From Acidobacteriota bacterium (GTDB lineage Bacteria; Acidobacteriota; Terriglobia; Acidiferrales; UBA7541), in NCBI GenBank assembly GCA_003223215.1, contig QHYH01000079.1, positions 150,005-214,004 of the forward strand: a DNA stretch of 64,000 nucleotides. Direction: 5' to 3'. Within the stretch, counting starts at the first letter, position 1. Every line of letters begins with the position of its first letter. A model generated the notes under the pieces. It saw only the letters and a program-made list of their open reading frames with translations, was not told the DNA's origin and did no database searches. Positions 50,748 through 60,109 of this stretch are shown in pieces. A program made the position numbers and the translations under genes.

Positions 50748-53143
50748 AGGGAGGTGGTGACCGCGTTCAAAGGAACCATGCGCTGTCCATCATCGCTCTT
50801 GATGTACAGCTTCCCCAAATCCTGCGGATCGGAACGTTTGTCGTCCGCAACCTCCAAGATCACCTGGTATTGGTCGGTGCTTTTCTTGATCAGGTAACTA
50901 TAGTTCTGCGAGTAGGCGTCATGAAGGAGCGTGAGGATGCGAGTCTCCGATACGCCGTAAAGCTTGGCCTGATCGCGCAAAATATCGACCTGCAGGTTTG
51001 GCGTGTGGTTGAAAAGGTCGGAGTTGACAAACAGAAAGCCGGGATATTCCTGCATCTTCGCCAACAACTTGCCCGCCGAGTCATAGACCTGATTGGGATC
51101 AATCCCGGACAGCGCATAGGCGAACTGCCCCTGCACGTTAGCGGTCGCACCGGTGCTGATCTCGAGCACCGGGTTAGGCTGGAGAAACGCCAGAGCTCCC
51201 GGCACGGTGGACATGATCCCGCCCATTAACTGGCCGGCGACTTGGTCGATCGGCGCCCGCTCGGCGGGGTCCTTCAAAAACGCAAGTAGAAACGCCTGAT
51301 TTGAGGGTAGGAACTGGCCATTCCCGCTCATCGTGAATGTGGACGCTACCGCGGGATTGCCATGCATGACCTTTTCGGCGGCATCCTGATAGGCGTGCAT
51401 TTGCTCTGGCGAGGACCCTTCCTGCGCCACAAGCACGCCGCGGATGAACGAGCTATCGCCTACGGGCAGAAACGACTTGGGTACGCTGTAGAATAGATAG
51501 CCCGTTCCCAGAAGACAGACAAACCAGATCACCGCGGAAATCCACCGATAACGCAGGAAGAACCAAAGGTACCGGCCGTACACTCCAAGCACGCGGTTTT
51601 CCACCCCGCCAATTATGCGCTCCACCCAAGTTTTCTTCGCCTTCGCTCCCCGTTCGGAAAGCAGTCTCGAAGTCATCAGCGGAGTCAGCGTCAGCGAAAC
51701 GATTCCGCTCGCAAAAATGGAAATCACGATGGTGATCGAAAACTCGCGAAAGATGCGCCCAACCAGGCCGCCCATGAACACCAGGGGGATAAACACCGCC
51801 GCCAGCGAAAGCGTCATGGTCAGGATCGTGAAGCTGATTTCCTTTGCGGAATTCAAGGAAGCTTCCAGCGCCGATTGGCCCTCTTCCATCAGGCGCACCG
51901 TGTTTTCCAAGAATACGATGGCGTCATCGACCAGGAAACCAATCGCTAAGGTCAAGGCCATCAGCGACAAATTGTCGAGGCTGTAGCCCAGAACGTTCAT
52001 GGCCACAAACGTAAGCAGCAAAGAAAGCGGCAAAGCGACCGCGGGAATGAGCGTGTCGGTCGCGCGTCCAAGAAAAATGAAAATCACCATCACCACAAGA
52101 ACGAAAGCAATGTACAGAGTCGCCTGCACGTCCTTGATGCCCGTGACGATGGTCTGCGAGCGGTCATACGCGGAAACAATTCGCACGGACGTAGGAAGCT
52201 GGCTCTGAATGCTTGGCAGCAGATCGCGTACCGATTTCGTGACCTCCACCGCGTTTGCGCCGGCCCGCCGGAACACCGCCACAACGACGGTTGCCCCTGG
52301 TGTGGGATAACCACGCGCCCAGAAGCGCATGTCGATGCGTTCGTCCTGCACGGTTTGCTTCGCAGTGGCAACATCCTTCAGGAAGACCGGAGCGCCGCCG
52401 TTCTGCCCAACAATCAATTGCTCATATTGCTCGGCCGTGCTCAGCTGGCCTTGTGGTTGCAGTAGATAGGTGCGGTGCGGGCCATCGAACTGGCCGGCTC
52501 CCGTGTAACTCGTGCCGTTCTTGATCGCCGTCGTCAGGTCTTCCAGGCTGATATTGCGCATCGCCATCGCGGAAGGGTCGGCTTTGATGCGCACCGCGGA
52601 TTGCGTGCCGTATACCGCCACTTGGCTGACTCCCGGCAGGATGCTGATATGCTCCCCGACTTGCGTGCTGGCGTAGTCATAGAGCTGCCCTTCAGTCGCC
52701 GTGTCGCTCACCAGAACCAAATACTGAATCGGCTGATCATTCGGGTTGGTTTTCGTAAACGTCGGCGGGCTAGGCAAATCGATAGGAAGCTGTGCGGTTG
52801 CCCGCGTGATCGCCGCTTGAACGTCGGTCGCCGCTCCGTCGAGGCTCTTCGAAAGACTAAACTGCAGCACGAAGCTCGAGTGACCCTGTCCATTGTTCGA
52901 GGTCACCATCTCGAGTCCGGGGATTTGCATGAACTGGCGTTCCAGCGGCGTGGCCACGTTGTTGGCCATCGTCTCCGGAGTCGCGCCCGGATAACTAACC
53001 TGCACCTGAATCACCGGGTAATCCACGGCCGGCAGGTCGCTCACCGGAAGCCGGAAATAAGCAAATATGCCAAACAGAATGACCGAGGCGGTCAACGCCA
53101 CGGTCATAACTGGGCGCCGGATGAAGAGTTCGGAAATGTTCAA
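50732..53143 (-). CDS. RND efflux permease, N-terminal part (MdtB/MdtC-like)
   Basis: About 803 residues of a proton-driven drug exporter that sits in the inner membrane. It opens NISELFIRRPVMTVALTASV, has the porter loops, then TM4 with NLSLMALTLAIGFLVDDAIV, whose Asp pair is the proton relay, and ends abruptly after MVPLNAVTT, where the frame is lost. The start is TTG at 53143: GGAGGAG lies 6 bases upstream and family similarity starts exactly there. An upstream ATG at 53224 would add a basic, unrelated leader. It is 25 bases downstream of the adaptor gene. Confidence 0.87.
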   Translation of the reverse strand: MNISELFIRRPVMTVALTASVILFGIFAYFRLPVSDLPAVDYPVIQVQVSYPGATPETMANNVATPLERQFMQIPGLEMVTSNNGQGHSSFVLQFSLSKSLDGAATDVQAAITRATAQLPIDLPSPPTFTKTNPNDQPIQYLVLVSDTATEGQLYDYASTQVGEHISILPGVSQVAVYGTQSAVRIKADPSAMAMRNISLEDLTTAIKNGTSYTGAGQFDGPHRTYLLQPQGQLSTAEQYEQLIVGQNGGAPVFLKDVATAKQTVQDERIDMRFWARGYPTPGATVVVAVFRRAGANAVEVTKSVRDLLPSIQSQLPTSVRIVSAYDRSQTIVTGIKDVQATLYIAFVLVVMVIFIFLGRATDTLIPAVALPLSLLLTFVAMNVLGYSLDNLSLMALTLAIGFLVDDAIVFLENTVRLMEEGQSALEASLNSAKEISFTILTMTLSLAAVFIPLVFMGGLVGRIFREFSITIVISIFASGIVSLTLTPLMTSRLLSERGAKAKKTWVERIIGGVENRVLGVYGRYLWFFLRYRWISAVIWFVCLLGTGYLFYSVPKSFLPVGDSSFIRGVLVAQEGSSPEQMHAYQDAAEKVMHGNPAVASTFTMSGNGQFLPSNQAFLLAFLKDPAERAPIDQVAGQLMGGIMSTVPGALAFLQPNPVLEISTGATANVQGQFAYALSGIDPNQVYDSAGKLLAKMQEYPGFLFVNSDLFNHTPNLQVDILRDQAKLYGVSETRILTLLHDAYSQNYSYLIKKSTDQYQVILEVADDKRSDPQDLGKLYIKSDDGQRMVPLNAVTTSLCFST

Positions 53144-53168
53144 GACGCGCTCCTCCGGTGCTCGAATC

Positions 53169-54407
53169 TTATTTACCAGCCGCCTTCGGTGCCGGCGCCG
53201 TCGCGGGTGCGCTCGAGTCGACATGCACTTTGCTTCCCGGCCGAACCAACAACTGTCCCGCCAGCACTACGCGTTCCCCGGCCGCTAGCCCGCTCGAGAT
53301 CACCACATCGTTGCCTTGACGCTGACCCAAAGTAACCGGTCGCAGCTCCGCGGTATCGTCGCTCTTGACCACGAACACGAAGGGTCCATGCTGGCTGATC
53401 TGCGCGGTCTGACTCGGAACGAGCACCGTACCTTTTTCCATATCCAGCACAAGTCTCACGTTCACAAACTGCCCCGGCCAGAAGTGCCGGTCGGCATTCG
53501 GAATCGTCGCCCGCAGGTTGACCGTTCCCGTAGCGTTCTGCACGGCGTTGTCCAGAAACTCTACTTTTCCAGGCCGCGCCGCGTCTTCCGAATCCCCCGG
53601 CAGCCGCACCAGCGCCTGCAGCATCCCGCGGCTCATCCTTTGTTGTACTTCGGCGAGATCCCGCTCGGTGATCGTAAACGTCGCGTAGATGGGATCGATT
53701 CGCTGGATGGAAAGAAGCGACGTGGTGTTGGCCTGCACAACATTCCCTACGTCCACCAAGCGCGCCCCGGCGCGGCCATCGATCGGTGAGTGGATGTAGC
53801 AATAATCCAGATTGATCTCCGCCGTTTCGATCGCCGCCTTCGCCGCTTCCACCTGCGCCTGGTTCACATCAACGGTATTCTTCTTCGTGTCGTAGTCCTG
53901 TTTGGAAATAGCGCGGGTTCCCACAAGTTCCTGGTCGCGCGCAAACTGAATCTTCGCAAGCTCCAATGCCGCCTGCACCTGCGCGAGGTTGGCCTTCGCG
54001 GAATCGAGCTGCGCTTTGTAGGGCCGGGGATCGATTACAAAGATAAGCTGACCTTTTTTCAGGTTTTCGCCGTCCTGGAAATGCCGCTCTATGACTTGCC
54101 CGCCTACTTGCGGAGTCACGTTCACCGATTCAAAGGCCGTGTTTCTGCCGATTTCGTCCAAATAGCGCGGCACGTCCTGAGCCTTTGCTTGGGCCACGGT
54201 CACCAGCGGCGGCGGCAATGCCGCAGGGCCCTCGGCTCGCACGTTGCTTCGGCTGCACGAAACGCCCAGCGCGGCAACGGCCAGCAACAACATCGCGCCA
54301 AAAAGTTTGCTGCCGGCGAGCGAAGTGCCCTTCACGTTCGCGCAGTCTCTCCGACTGAATCTTCCACCGCCAATACGACGTCCGTGTCCCATCATTGGCT
54401 TCTCCAT
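53169..54407 (-). CDS. RND efflux periplasmic adaptor (membrane fusion protein)
   Basis: About 412 residues. A hydrophobic N-terminal segment ends in VAALGVSC (possible lipobox). It is followed by the barrel-sandwich hybrid halves (VTPQVGGQVIERHFQDGENL, then LDYCYIHSPIDGRAGARLVD), a long alpha-hairpin between them, a beta-barrel (HFWPGQFVNVRLV) and a C-terminal Pro/Ala-rich tail. It links the permease to the outer-membrane duct. The start at 54407 (MEKPMMG) puts the signal about 30 residues in; the frame is open to 54476. It is the first gene of the operon. Confidence 0.9.
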   Translation of the reverse strand: MEKPMMGHGRRIGGGRFSRRDCANVKGTSLAGSKLFGAMLLLAVAALGVSCSRSNVRAEGPAALPPPLVTVAQAKAQDVPRYLDEIGRNTAFESVNVTPQVGGQVIERHFQDGENLKKGQLIFVIDPRPYKAQLDSAKANLAQVQAALELAKIQFARDQELVGTRAISKQDYDTKKNTVDVNQAQVEAAKAAIETAEINLDYCYIHSPIDGRAGARLVDVGNVVQANTTSLLSIQRIDPIYATFTITERDLAEVQQRMSRGMLQALVRLPGDSEDAARPGKVEFLDNAVQNATGTVNLRATIPNADRHFWPGQFVNVRLVLDMEKGTVLVPSQTAQISQHGPFVFVVKSDDTAELRPVTLGQRQGNDVVISSGLAAGERVVLAGQLLVRPGSKVHVDSSAPATAPAPKAAGK

Positions 54408-54943
54408 CCGGGAATCTTCCCGACTGGCTTTCTTGCTCGCTGCCCCCTCAGCAATTCGGCAATCGATGTGTCTCAAATCCTTCGCCCCTGATGCCCTGAA
54501 GCCGGAGTCGCGACGCGGCGAATCTTCTTATCTTCTCGAACCAGTACGCGCGATCCGTCCGACGTGTTTCGCAACGCTGCCGGCTCCCTCGACGAATTCG
54601 CCTGCGCACACCGATCACGGCAGGCTTCCTCGAGAACGAAATCGTTGCTGGACTCTCTTCTCCGGCCCTCGTTCGATGCGTGCTCGACAGGAAACGGTAC
54701 GTGCATCAGCTTGAACAATGCTCGTACTCATTTGCCCGGTACACATCTACGACGATTCAGGATCGCTCCGCCGGACAGTTTTCTTCTCTCAACCAAAACT
54801 TCGACGACTCGGGCCGCCGTTGCCGGTCTTTCCTTTGATCAAGGAACCGGTTCAGGGTTTGTCTCGGAGTCCAAGAAGAGTTTCGGCATTCACGTGCGCG
54901 ATCCCCGCCAGAAGCGTGATAATAGAATCGCCTGCGAGAGGGT
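54408..54943. other. Divergent intergenic region
   Basis: About 530 bases between the efflux operon and the ceramidase-like gene. Open frames on both strands show no family motif. No TetR- or MarR-type regulator, which often flanks such pumps, was recognised. Both promoters should lie here. Confidence 0.45.
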
Positions 54944-56404
54944 ATGTCAGGAATTTTCAAGTGTGCTTTGAGAGCCGCGATTCTATTTTGGCTGCCCCAC
55001 CTTGCTTGGGCCCAAGAACAACTACGCGCCGGAGTGGCCAAAACGGTGGTCACGCCGGATGTTCATAAAAACAAGGTCTACCTTGCCGGCTTTGGTCACA
55101 ATCGAATCGCCACCGGCGTTCACGACAACCTTTATGCTCGCTGCCTTGCCCTGGCGGCAGGAGGGCAAATCCTGGTCCTGTGTTCCGTGGATGTTATCGG
55201 GCTGTTCTACGACGACGTGCTCAAGATTCGCGAGCAAATGAAGGTGCAAGCGCCCGAGGTTTCTCACCTTATCGTTGCCAGCACCCACGTACACGAGGGT
55301 CCGGATACCCTGGGGCTTTGGGGGCCCGATCCGCTGCACACGGGGATGGACGAGAATTATCTCGACTCGCTGGACTCACAAATTGTTTCGACCGCGGTAA
55401 GAGCGTCCCATTCCATGCAGGCCGCTCGCCTCGAACTCTCACGCGATGACCATCCACTGTTGGGTATGCTCCAGAGCGTGGATCGTCCTCCCATTGTTAA
55501 GGACCCCTACTTGTTCGTGATGCGCCTTACCAGCGTTGATGCAGGCCTGCCCATCGCGGTCTTAGTGAATTGGAGCGGCCATCCCGAGACTCTAGGTGGG
55601 GAGAATACGGAAATCACTGCCGACTACCCGCACTGGCTTTGCCAATACGTCGAGAATCATCTCGGTGGCACGGCTATTTTCTTCAACGGTTCGATAGGCA
55701 AGGTTTCTACGCTGGGAAATCAGGTCGCTCTGCTGGACCGCGATACCGGCCAAATTGCGGAAGATCACACCTGGAGGAAGGCTGAACTGGTCGGCACAAC
55801 GGTCGGCCAACTCGTGGAACGCGTGTTGAAGTCTTCAGAGACGGCGGCAGTGGACTCTATTTTGATGCGGAAATCGACGCTGTTCGCGCCCCTCGAGAAC
55901 GATCATTTCCGGGTTGCCGAAGCTGCCGGTATATTCTCCCGTCGCAAGCCTCTGTACACAGATGGGAAGGTAGATAGCTCGACCATCCCAAAAGAACTCA
56001 CCGGCACGGGAGTGACTCGACTGGCCACAGGCCACGACCTTCAAACCGAGGTGGATTACATCGAGCTTCGGAGTTCGGAGCGTGTTGCCGCAGAGATTGT
56101 GACCATTCCCGGGGAGCTCTATCCAGAGCTGACCAACGGAGGCATCACCCGCTATCCCGGAGCCGACTATCCAGATGCGGCCTTTGAACCGATCTTGCGA
56201 GGGCACTTGAAGAGCCGGTATCAGTTTATCTTCGGCTTGGGCAATGATGAACTGGGGTACTTGATTCCTAAGGCCGAATGGGATAATCAGCCGCCATGGC
56301 TCTTGGGCCGACCGCAGCGCTGGTATGGCGAAATCAATTCCGCGGGACCGGACGTGAGCGGCGTTGTGCTGCGAGGTTTGGTGGAACTCATTGAGCAACG
56401 ATAG
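54944..56404 (+). CDS. Secreted neutral/alkaline ceramidase-like hydrolase, N-terminal domain type
   Basis: A 486-residue secreted protein with a signal peptide (about 1-23, LPHLAWAQ). It matches the N-terminal catalytic domain of neutral/alkaline non-lysosomal ceramidase: LRAGVAKTVVTPDVHKNKVY, DNLYARCLAL, the metal-site segment VASTHVHEGPD, NWSGHPETLGGENTEITADY and the late FGLGNDELGYLIPKAEW. True ceramidases are about 650-700 residues with a C-terminal Ig-like domain that is absent here. Many environmental bacteria have this shorter form, and its substrate is uncertain. The ATG follows GCGAGAGGGT. It is divergent from the efflux operon. Confidence 0.85.
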   Translation: MSGIFKCALRAAILFWLPHLAWAQEQLRAGVAKTVVTPDVHKNKVYLAGFGHNRIATGVHDNLYARCLALAAGGQILVLCSVDVIGLFYDDVLKIREQMKVQAPEVSHLIVASTHVHEGPDTLGLWGPDPLHTGMDENYLDSLDSQIVSTAVRASHSMQAARLELSRDDHPLLGMLQSVDRPPIVKDPYLFVMRLTSVDAGLPIAVLVNWSGHPETLGGENTEITADYPHWLCQYVENHLGGTAIFFNGSIGKVSTLGNQVALLDRDTGQIAEDHTWRKAELVGTTVGQLVERVLKSSETAAVDSILMRKSTLFAPLENDHFRVAEAAGIFSRRKPLYTDGKVDSSTIPKELTGTGVTRLATGHDLQTEVDYIELRSSERVAAEIVTIPGELYPELTNGGITRYPGADYPDAAFEPILRGHLKSRYQFIFGLGNDELGYLIPKAEWDNQPPWLLGRPQRWYGEINSAGPDVSGVVLRGLVELIEQR

Positions 56405-56816
56405 CGAGGACTGACAATCGTCACGGAAAACGGGGCCGCCCTGGTCTCCTCCTGTGCGGACTGTGTGACCGTGAGAGCACTCGTCGTCTTCTGAACCCGG
56501 TTTCTGGCCATCCGTCTATTCCGTCTTCGTTGGGTTACGGGGATCAAGGCTCGGATCAACATACTCTGTCGATGACGGCCCATAGCCCGTAACCGAAGCG
56601 CCACATCCCGGAAATTACCGTGGCAACACGGTCGTCGCGATGGGAGTGCGCCGGGATTGGAGTATGGGGCGGCACCCGAAGTAGGATGGCGTAAACGCCA
56701 GCTTGATTTGGATCGCCTTTCAGCACAACCTCGATGCCGGCAACCCCAGAGCTTCCCGTTCCCTCCCTTCGCGAGGAAACTTGTACCCCGCCGGAGACAG
56801 GCGGACTTCTGCGGAG
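56405..56816. other. Non-coding stretch
   Basis: About 410 bases after the ceramidase-like gene with only short, motif-free open frames. It leads into the alpha/beta-hydrolase remnant. No clear terminator hairpin was identified by eye. Confidence 0.4.
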
Positions 56817-56942
56817 CTACTTAGAAGAAGCCGCATCCAGAAAAGTGCGAATCAAGGCAACGGTTTCGGCCGGTCGTTCCTCCATCAGCCAGTGCCCCGA
56901 TCCGGCGACGACTGCTTCCTGAACGTTGGTGGCTACGTGCCG
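56817..56942 (-). pseudogene. C-terminal remnant of an alpha/beta hydrolase
   Basis: The minus strand reads RHVATNVQEAVVAGSGHWLM and then EERPAETVALIRTFLDA to a TAG at 56817-56819. GSGHWLMEE with the catalytic His is the standard last segment of epoxide-hydrolase and dehalogenase-type alpha/beta hydrolases. The rest of the gene should lie above 56942, but that space is short and then occupied by another gene, so only the last 40 or so residues remain. Confidence 0.65.
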
Positions 56943-57061
56943 ATCGTGCGGTAAGCCAACTAACCACTCAAGTCGAATTGGAAATGTGGGGCGGAAATGG
57001 CTATGTGTGCGCGGCGTCAGCCTAATCTTCCAGATAGCAATGGTGCCTTTTGCGGAGCCAG

Positions 57062-57937
57062 TTACTCCGGCTCGCTCCGAGTGGGCCGCAATCTAAGCGG
57101 GAGGCCGCAGCCGGGCGGCTGGCCATAGAAGGAGTTTCCGTGATCGTCGAGCTCTTTGAGCCCCATGCGCGAGGTGTAGAACGCGCGGATGGTTTCCTCC
57201 TTCAGGAAATCGAACAGGCGCGTGCCTGCATGAGTCGCAGACCTATCCGGTCGAGCGTCGCTGATTGCCCGGACGAGCTCGGCTTGGCCGCCGGCGTCAA
57301 CATCGAGGAAACCTTTCGCGATGCGCCGCTGCGATTCTTCGCCGAGCCAAGCGAGTCCTTCGCGGCACACGCTCTCGGGCTCGAACGACTCCAGATAACG
57401 CACCGGCTCCTCGCTGCCGAAATAGGCGATGGCCAGCGCCCGCTGGTCAGCCGGCAGGTTGAGCGCCACTGTCCGCGTGCCTGGTGCACTGGTCACAACC
57501 AAATCAATCCATTCCGCGACTTCATCGTAAATGCTGGCCGGCGCGCCTGGTGCCAGCCTCTCTGATGCGTTTTTCAAGTCTTCACCGAGGATGATTTCGA
57601 CGAGCCGCCGAACGACCGCAAATTCTTCCTGCGTAAACGCTTGCGGAACGAACGGCCCCGGGTGCGGCCGGGCGTATTCGGTTAGGGCGCCGGGGCGGAT
57701 TGGCAAGAAGGCGCCTTTGCTATCGAGCGCGTGACTCAGATGATCCAAGGAGGGCTCATAGAGCCCAGGCGGCAGTGGCGCTCTGGCTGGGTGCGAATCC
57801 GCTTGGACTAGTCCTGGCGCACCTCGAAAACCAGAAAGGACCACAGCGCTACCCAAGCTCATCAACCATTCGCGGCGGGTGAGGGCGACGCCGGGCTTCC
57901 GTTCGTCACTTTTGTTTCGAGACTCGCCCATGAACAT
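57062..57937 (-). CDS. Gluconate 2-dehydrogenase subunit 3 family protein, TAT-exported
   Basis: About 291 residues. A twin-arginine signal (LTRREWLMSLGSAVVLSGF) begins near residue 18. The mature part is the gluconate 2-dehydrogenase subunit 3 type (FTQEEFAVVRRLVEIILGED, then YDEVAEWIDLV, a C-terminal TRLFDFLKEETIRAFYTS). These small subunits carry a partner GMC flavoprotein through the TAT pathway. It starts 31 bases after the GMC gene ends and is clearly its partner. The ATG at 57937 was chosen because the signal then sits near the N-terminus; the frame is open into the GMC gene. Confidence 0.85.
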   Translation of the reverse strand: MFMGESRNKSDERKPGVALTRREWLMSLGSAVVLSGFRGAPGLVQADSHPARAPLPPGLYEPSLDHLSHALDSKGAFLPIRPGALTEYARPHPGPFVPQAFTQEEFAVVRRLVEIILGEDLKNASERLAPGAPASIYDEVAEWIDLVVTSAPGTRTVALNLPADQRALAIAYFGSEEPVRYLESFEPESVCREGLAWLGEESQRRIAKGFLDVDAGGQAELVRAISDARPDRSATHAGTRLFDFLKEETIRAFYTSRMGLKELDDHGNSFYGQPPGCGLPLRLRPTRSEPE

Positions 57938-57968
57938 CTTCTGCCCGCGAAACCGCGGGCTCGACTCC

Positions 57969-59660
57969 TTACAGATTCCCCTGGCGGTACTCGTCGGCAA
58001 TGTAGTCGCCTGCGCGCGCGGAAATCGCCATGATCGTGAGCGTGGGCTCATAGCAACCCTGGGTTACGAACACTGCGCCGTCGGTAACGAAAACGTTTTT
58101 CATGTCGTAGAGCTGGCAGAAGCTATTGACGACACTCTTTTTGGGGTCGTTGCCCATGCGCGCCGTACCGCACTCGTGGATGTTCTTGCCGAAAACGCTC
58201 AGGCGTTCGCCGGGCGGTTGGCGAGCCTCGACCTTCATGGCGTCAAGGATTTGCATGATGTCGTCACGCATCGCCTTGGCCATGGCGTACTCGTTCTCGC
58301 CGTAGCTGGCCACGACGCGCAGGACGGGAATGCCCCAGGCGTCTTTCTTTTCCTCGTCCAGCGTAACGTAGTTGTCGTAACGCGGCAGGCACTCGCCTTG
58401 CGCCGTAATTCCGAAGTAATACGGAATCTCCGTGCGCACTTTACGCCGCCAGTCGGAGCCGAACCCCACGAGCCCAAAAGCGTGCGCATACAGTTCCTGG
58501 CTACCGTCGCCATCGAAACGATAGCCACGCAGGAAACTCCTGTTGACATGCTCGTCCGTGTTGACATACTTGGGAATCAGAAACCCGCATGGAGTGCCGC
58601 GCGGCCCGCGCTGGGAAGATTTGAACTGAGGCAGAAACCCACCGGCGCCTTCCACCGTGAAATGATCCATCAGGTAATGGCCGAGCTGGCTAGAGGAATT
58701 GCCGAGCCCACCAGGGAAACGTGAGGAGCGCGAATTGAGCAGGATGCGTGTGGACTCGAGCGCGCTCGCGGCCAGAACGACAACCTTGGCATGCGCCTCG
58801 CGATGTGCATTGGTGGTGCGGTCAATATAGTACACGCCCTCCGCTTTGCCCTGTGGATGAACGAGGACATGACTGACCACTGCGTCGCTTACGAGCGTTA
58901 AGCGACCGGTGCGCGCGGCCGCCGGCAATGTCACCGAAGGGCTGTTGAAATAAGATGCGGTATGGCAGCCGCGCTGGCACTCGTCGCAATAATGGCACGC
59001 TGGCCGACCCCGGTGCACAACCGTCAGGTTCGCCACACGGTCCGGCATCACCACCCAGCCGAACTTTTTGCCGATCACGTCGCGCGCCAGCATGCCGCCG
59101 CACGAAAGGTTCATGGGCGGCAGAAACTTGCCGTCGGGCATCTGCGCCAGGCCCTCGCGCGAGCCGCTTACACCGATAAACGATTCGACTTTGTCGTAGT
59201 AAGGCTCGAGATCCTTGTAACGGAACGGCCAATCTTCGCCATAGCCGTCGCGGCTGGCGGCCTTGAACTCGTAGTCGCTATATCTGTAGCTTTCGCGCGC
59301 CCAGCAGAAGGTCTTGCCGCCCACTTGGCGGCCACGTATCCACATAAAAGGCTTGTCGAGAGGAAAGGTGTAGGGATTCTCGTGATCGTCGACGAAAAAC
59401 TGGTGGCTGAATTCGTCGCACGCGTAACAGAGCCGCTGGATGGGCTGGCGCTCAAGCAGCGCCTGGCGGTTGCCGAAGCCGCGAAACTTGACCTGATATG
59501 GCCACACGTGCTCCGTGAAGTCACGCGTGGGCAGGCGTGGCGGTCCGGCTTCCAACATAAGAACGCGCATGCCCTGTTCGGTGAGTTGCTTGGCCACCCA
59601 GCCGCCACTCGCGCCAGAGCCGACAATGATCGCGTCGTAGACTGTTTGATTGCGTGGCAT
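57969..59660 (-). CDS. GMC-family oxidoreductase (flavoprotein dehydrogenase)
   Basis: A 563-residue FAD enzyme that would oxidise a sugar, polyol or alcohol. The FAD motif is AIIVGSGASGGWVAKQLTEQ near residue 9. WIRGRQVGGKTFCWARESYR is the GMC signature region, and the segment CHYCDECQRGCHTASYF has four cysteines. The C-terminal active-site His lies in FGKNIHECGTARMGNDP. It lacks its own export signal and would be carried out by the TAT-tagged small subunit encoded just downstream. The ATG at 59660 was chosen because the FAD motif follows it closely. Related enzymes include gluconate 2-dehydrogenase and glucose or sorbose dehydrogenases. Confidence 0.9.
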   Translation of the reverse strand: MPRNQTVYDAIIVGSGASGGWVAKQLTEQGMRVLMLEAGPPRLPTRDFTEHVWPYQVKFRGFGNRQALLERQPIQRLCYACDEFSHQFFVDDHENPYTFPLDKPFMWIRGRQVGGKTFCWARESYRYSDYEFKAASRDGYGEDWPFRYKDLEPYYDKVESFIGVSGSREGLAQMPDGKFLPPMNLSCGGMLARDVIGKKFGWVVMPDRVANLTVVHRGRPACHYCDECQRGCHTASYFNSPSVTLPAAARTGRLTLVSDAVVSHVLVHPQGKAEGVYYIDRTTNAHREAHAKVVVLAASALESTRILLNSRSSRFPGGLGNSSSQLGHYLMDHFTVEGAGGFLPQFKSSQRGPRGTPCGFLIPKYVNTDEHVNRSFLRGYRFDGDGSQELYAHAFGLVGFGSDWRRKVRTEIPYYFGITAQGECLPRYDNYVTLDEEKKDAWGIPVLRVVASYGENEYAMAKAMRDDIMQILDAMKVEARQPPGERLSVFGKNIHECGTARMGNDPKKSVVNSFCQLYDMKNVFVTDGAVFVTQGCYEPTLTIMAISARAGDYIADEYRQGNL

Positions 59661-60109
59661 GACCGCGCGTTGAAATCCGCGGCGCATTGTGTCACGGAGT
59701 CAGGATAGTCGGCAACCAGCCAACTTTGGCTCTCTGGCTCGCGCGTAAGCACGCTTCTCGGACCACTTGGATTGTCGCGGCCTGGCAATCACAGGTCGGA
59801 GGCGACCCCTGCCGGATTCCCTCTATTTTCTGTGAGTTAGCACATCCTGACTTTCCAAGGACGAAAAGGTGTACCCCATGTCCGACGTCCTTGGATCGAG
59901 CTACCTGAACAGCACCGTGCTGGCGTAACGCTCAATGAGGATGTCGTGCGACAGCATTTGGCGCCTGGCTCTGGTTATTTGGAACCCACTACACAATGGG
60001 ATCATGAGCGCTTCTGGGCCCGCCTCTCGAGCTCCAGGACCCGGGCTTGTTTCCAGAATGACGGGCGGGCGTTTACCCCGTTTAGAGCGACATGTGCTTT
60101 CTGAAATGC
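59661..60109. other. Non-coding stretch
   Basis: About 450 bases between the GMC gene and the upstream dehydratase-like gene. Only short frames with no family features are seen on either strand. A promoter for the GMC operon may be here, but none was clear. Confidence 0.4.

Noticed and set aside
50019..50897. Plus-strand frame of 299 codons across the permease break
   Set aside because: It is rich in His, Gln and Arg and antisense to clear RND membrane helices; it does not explain the frame break.
53316..54491. Plus-strand frames of 157 and 233 codons opposite the efflux adaptor
   Set aside because: Antisense shadows of the adaptor gene without motifs.
54473..54971. Search for a TetR-type regulator of the efflux operon
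   Set aside because: Open frames in the gap show no helix-turn-helix pattern.
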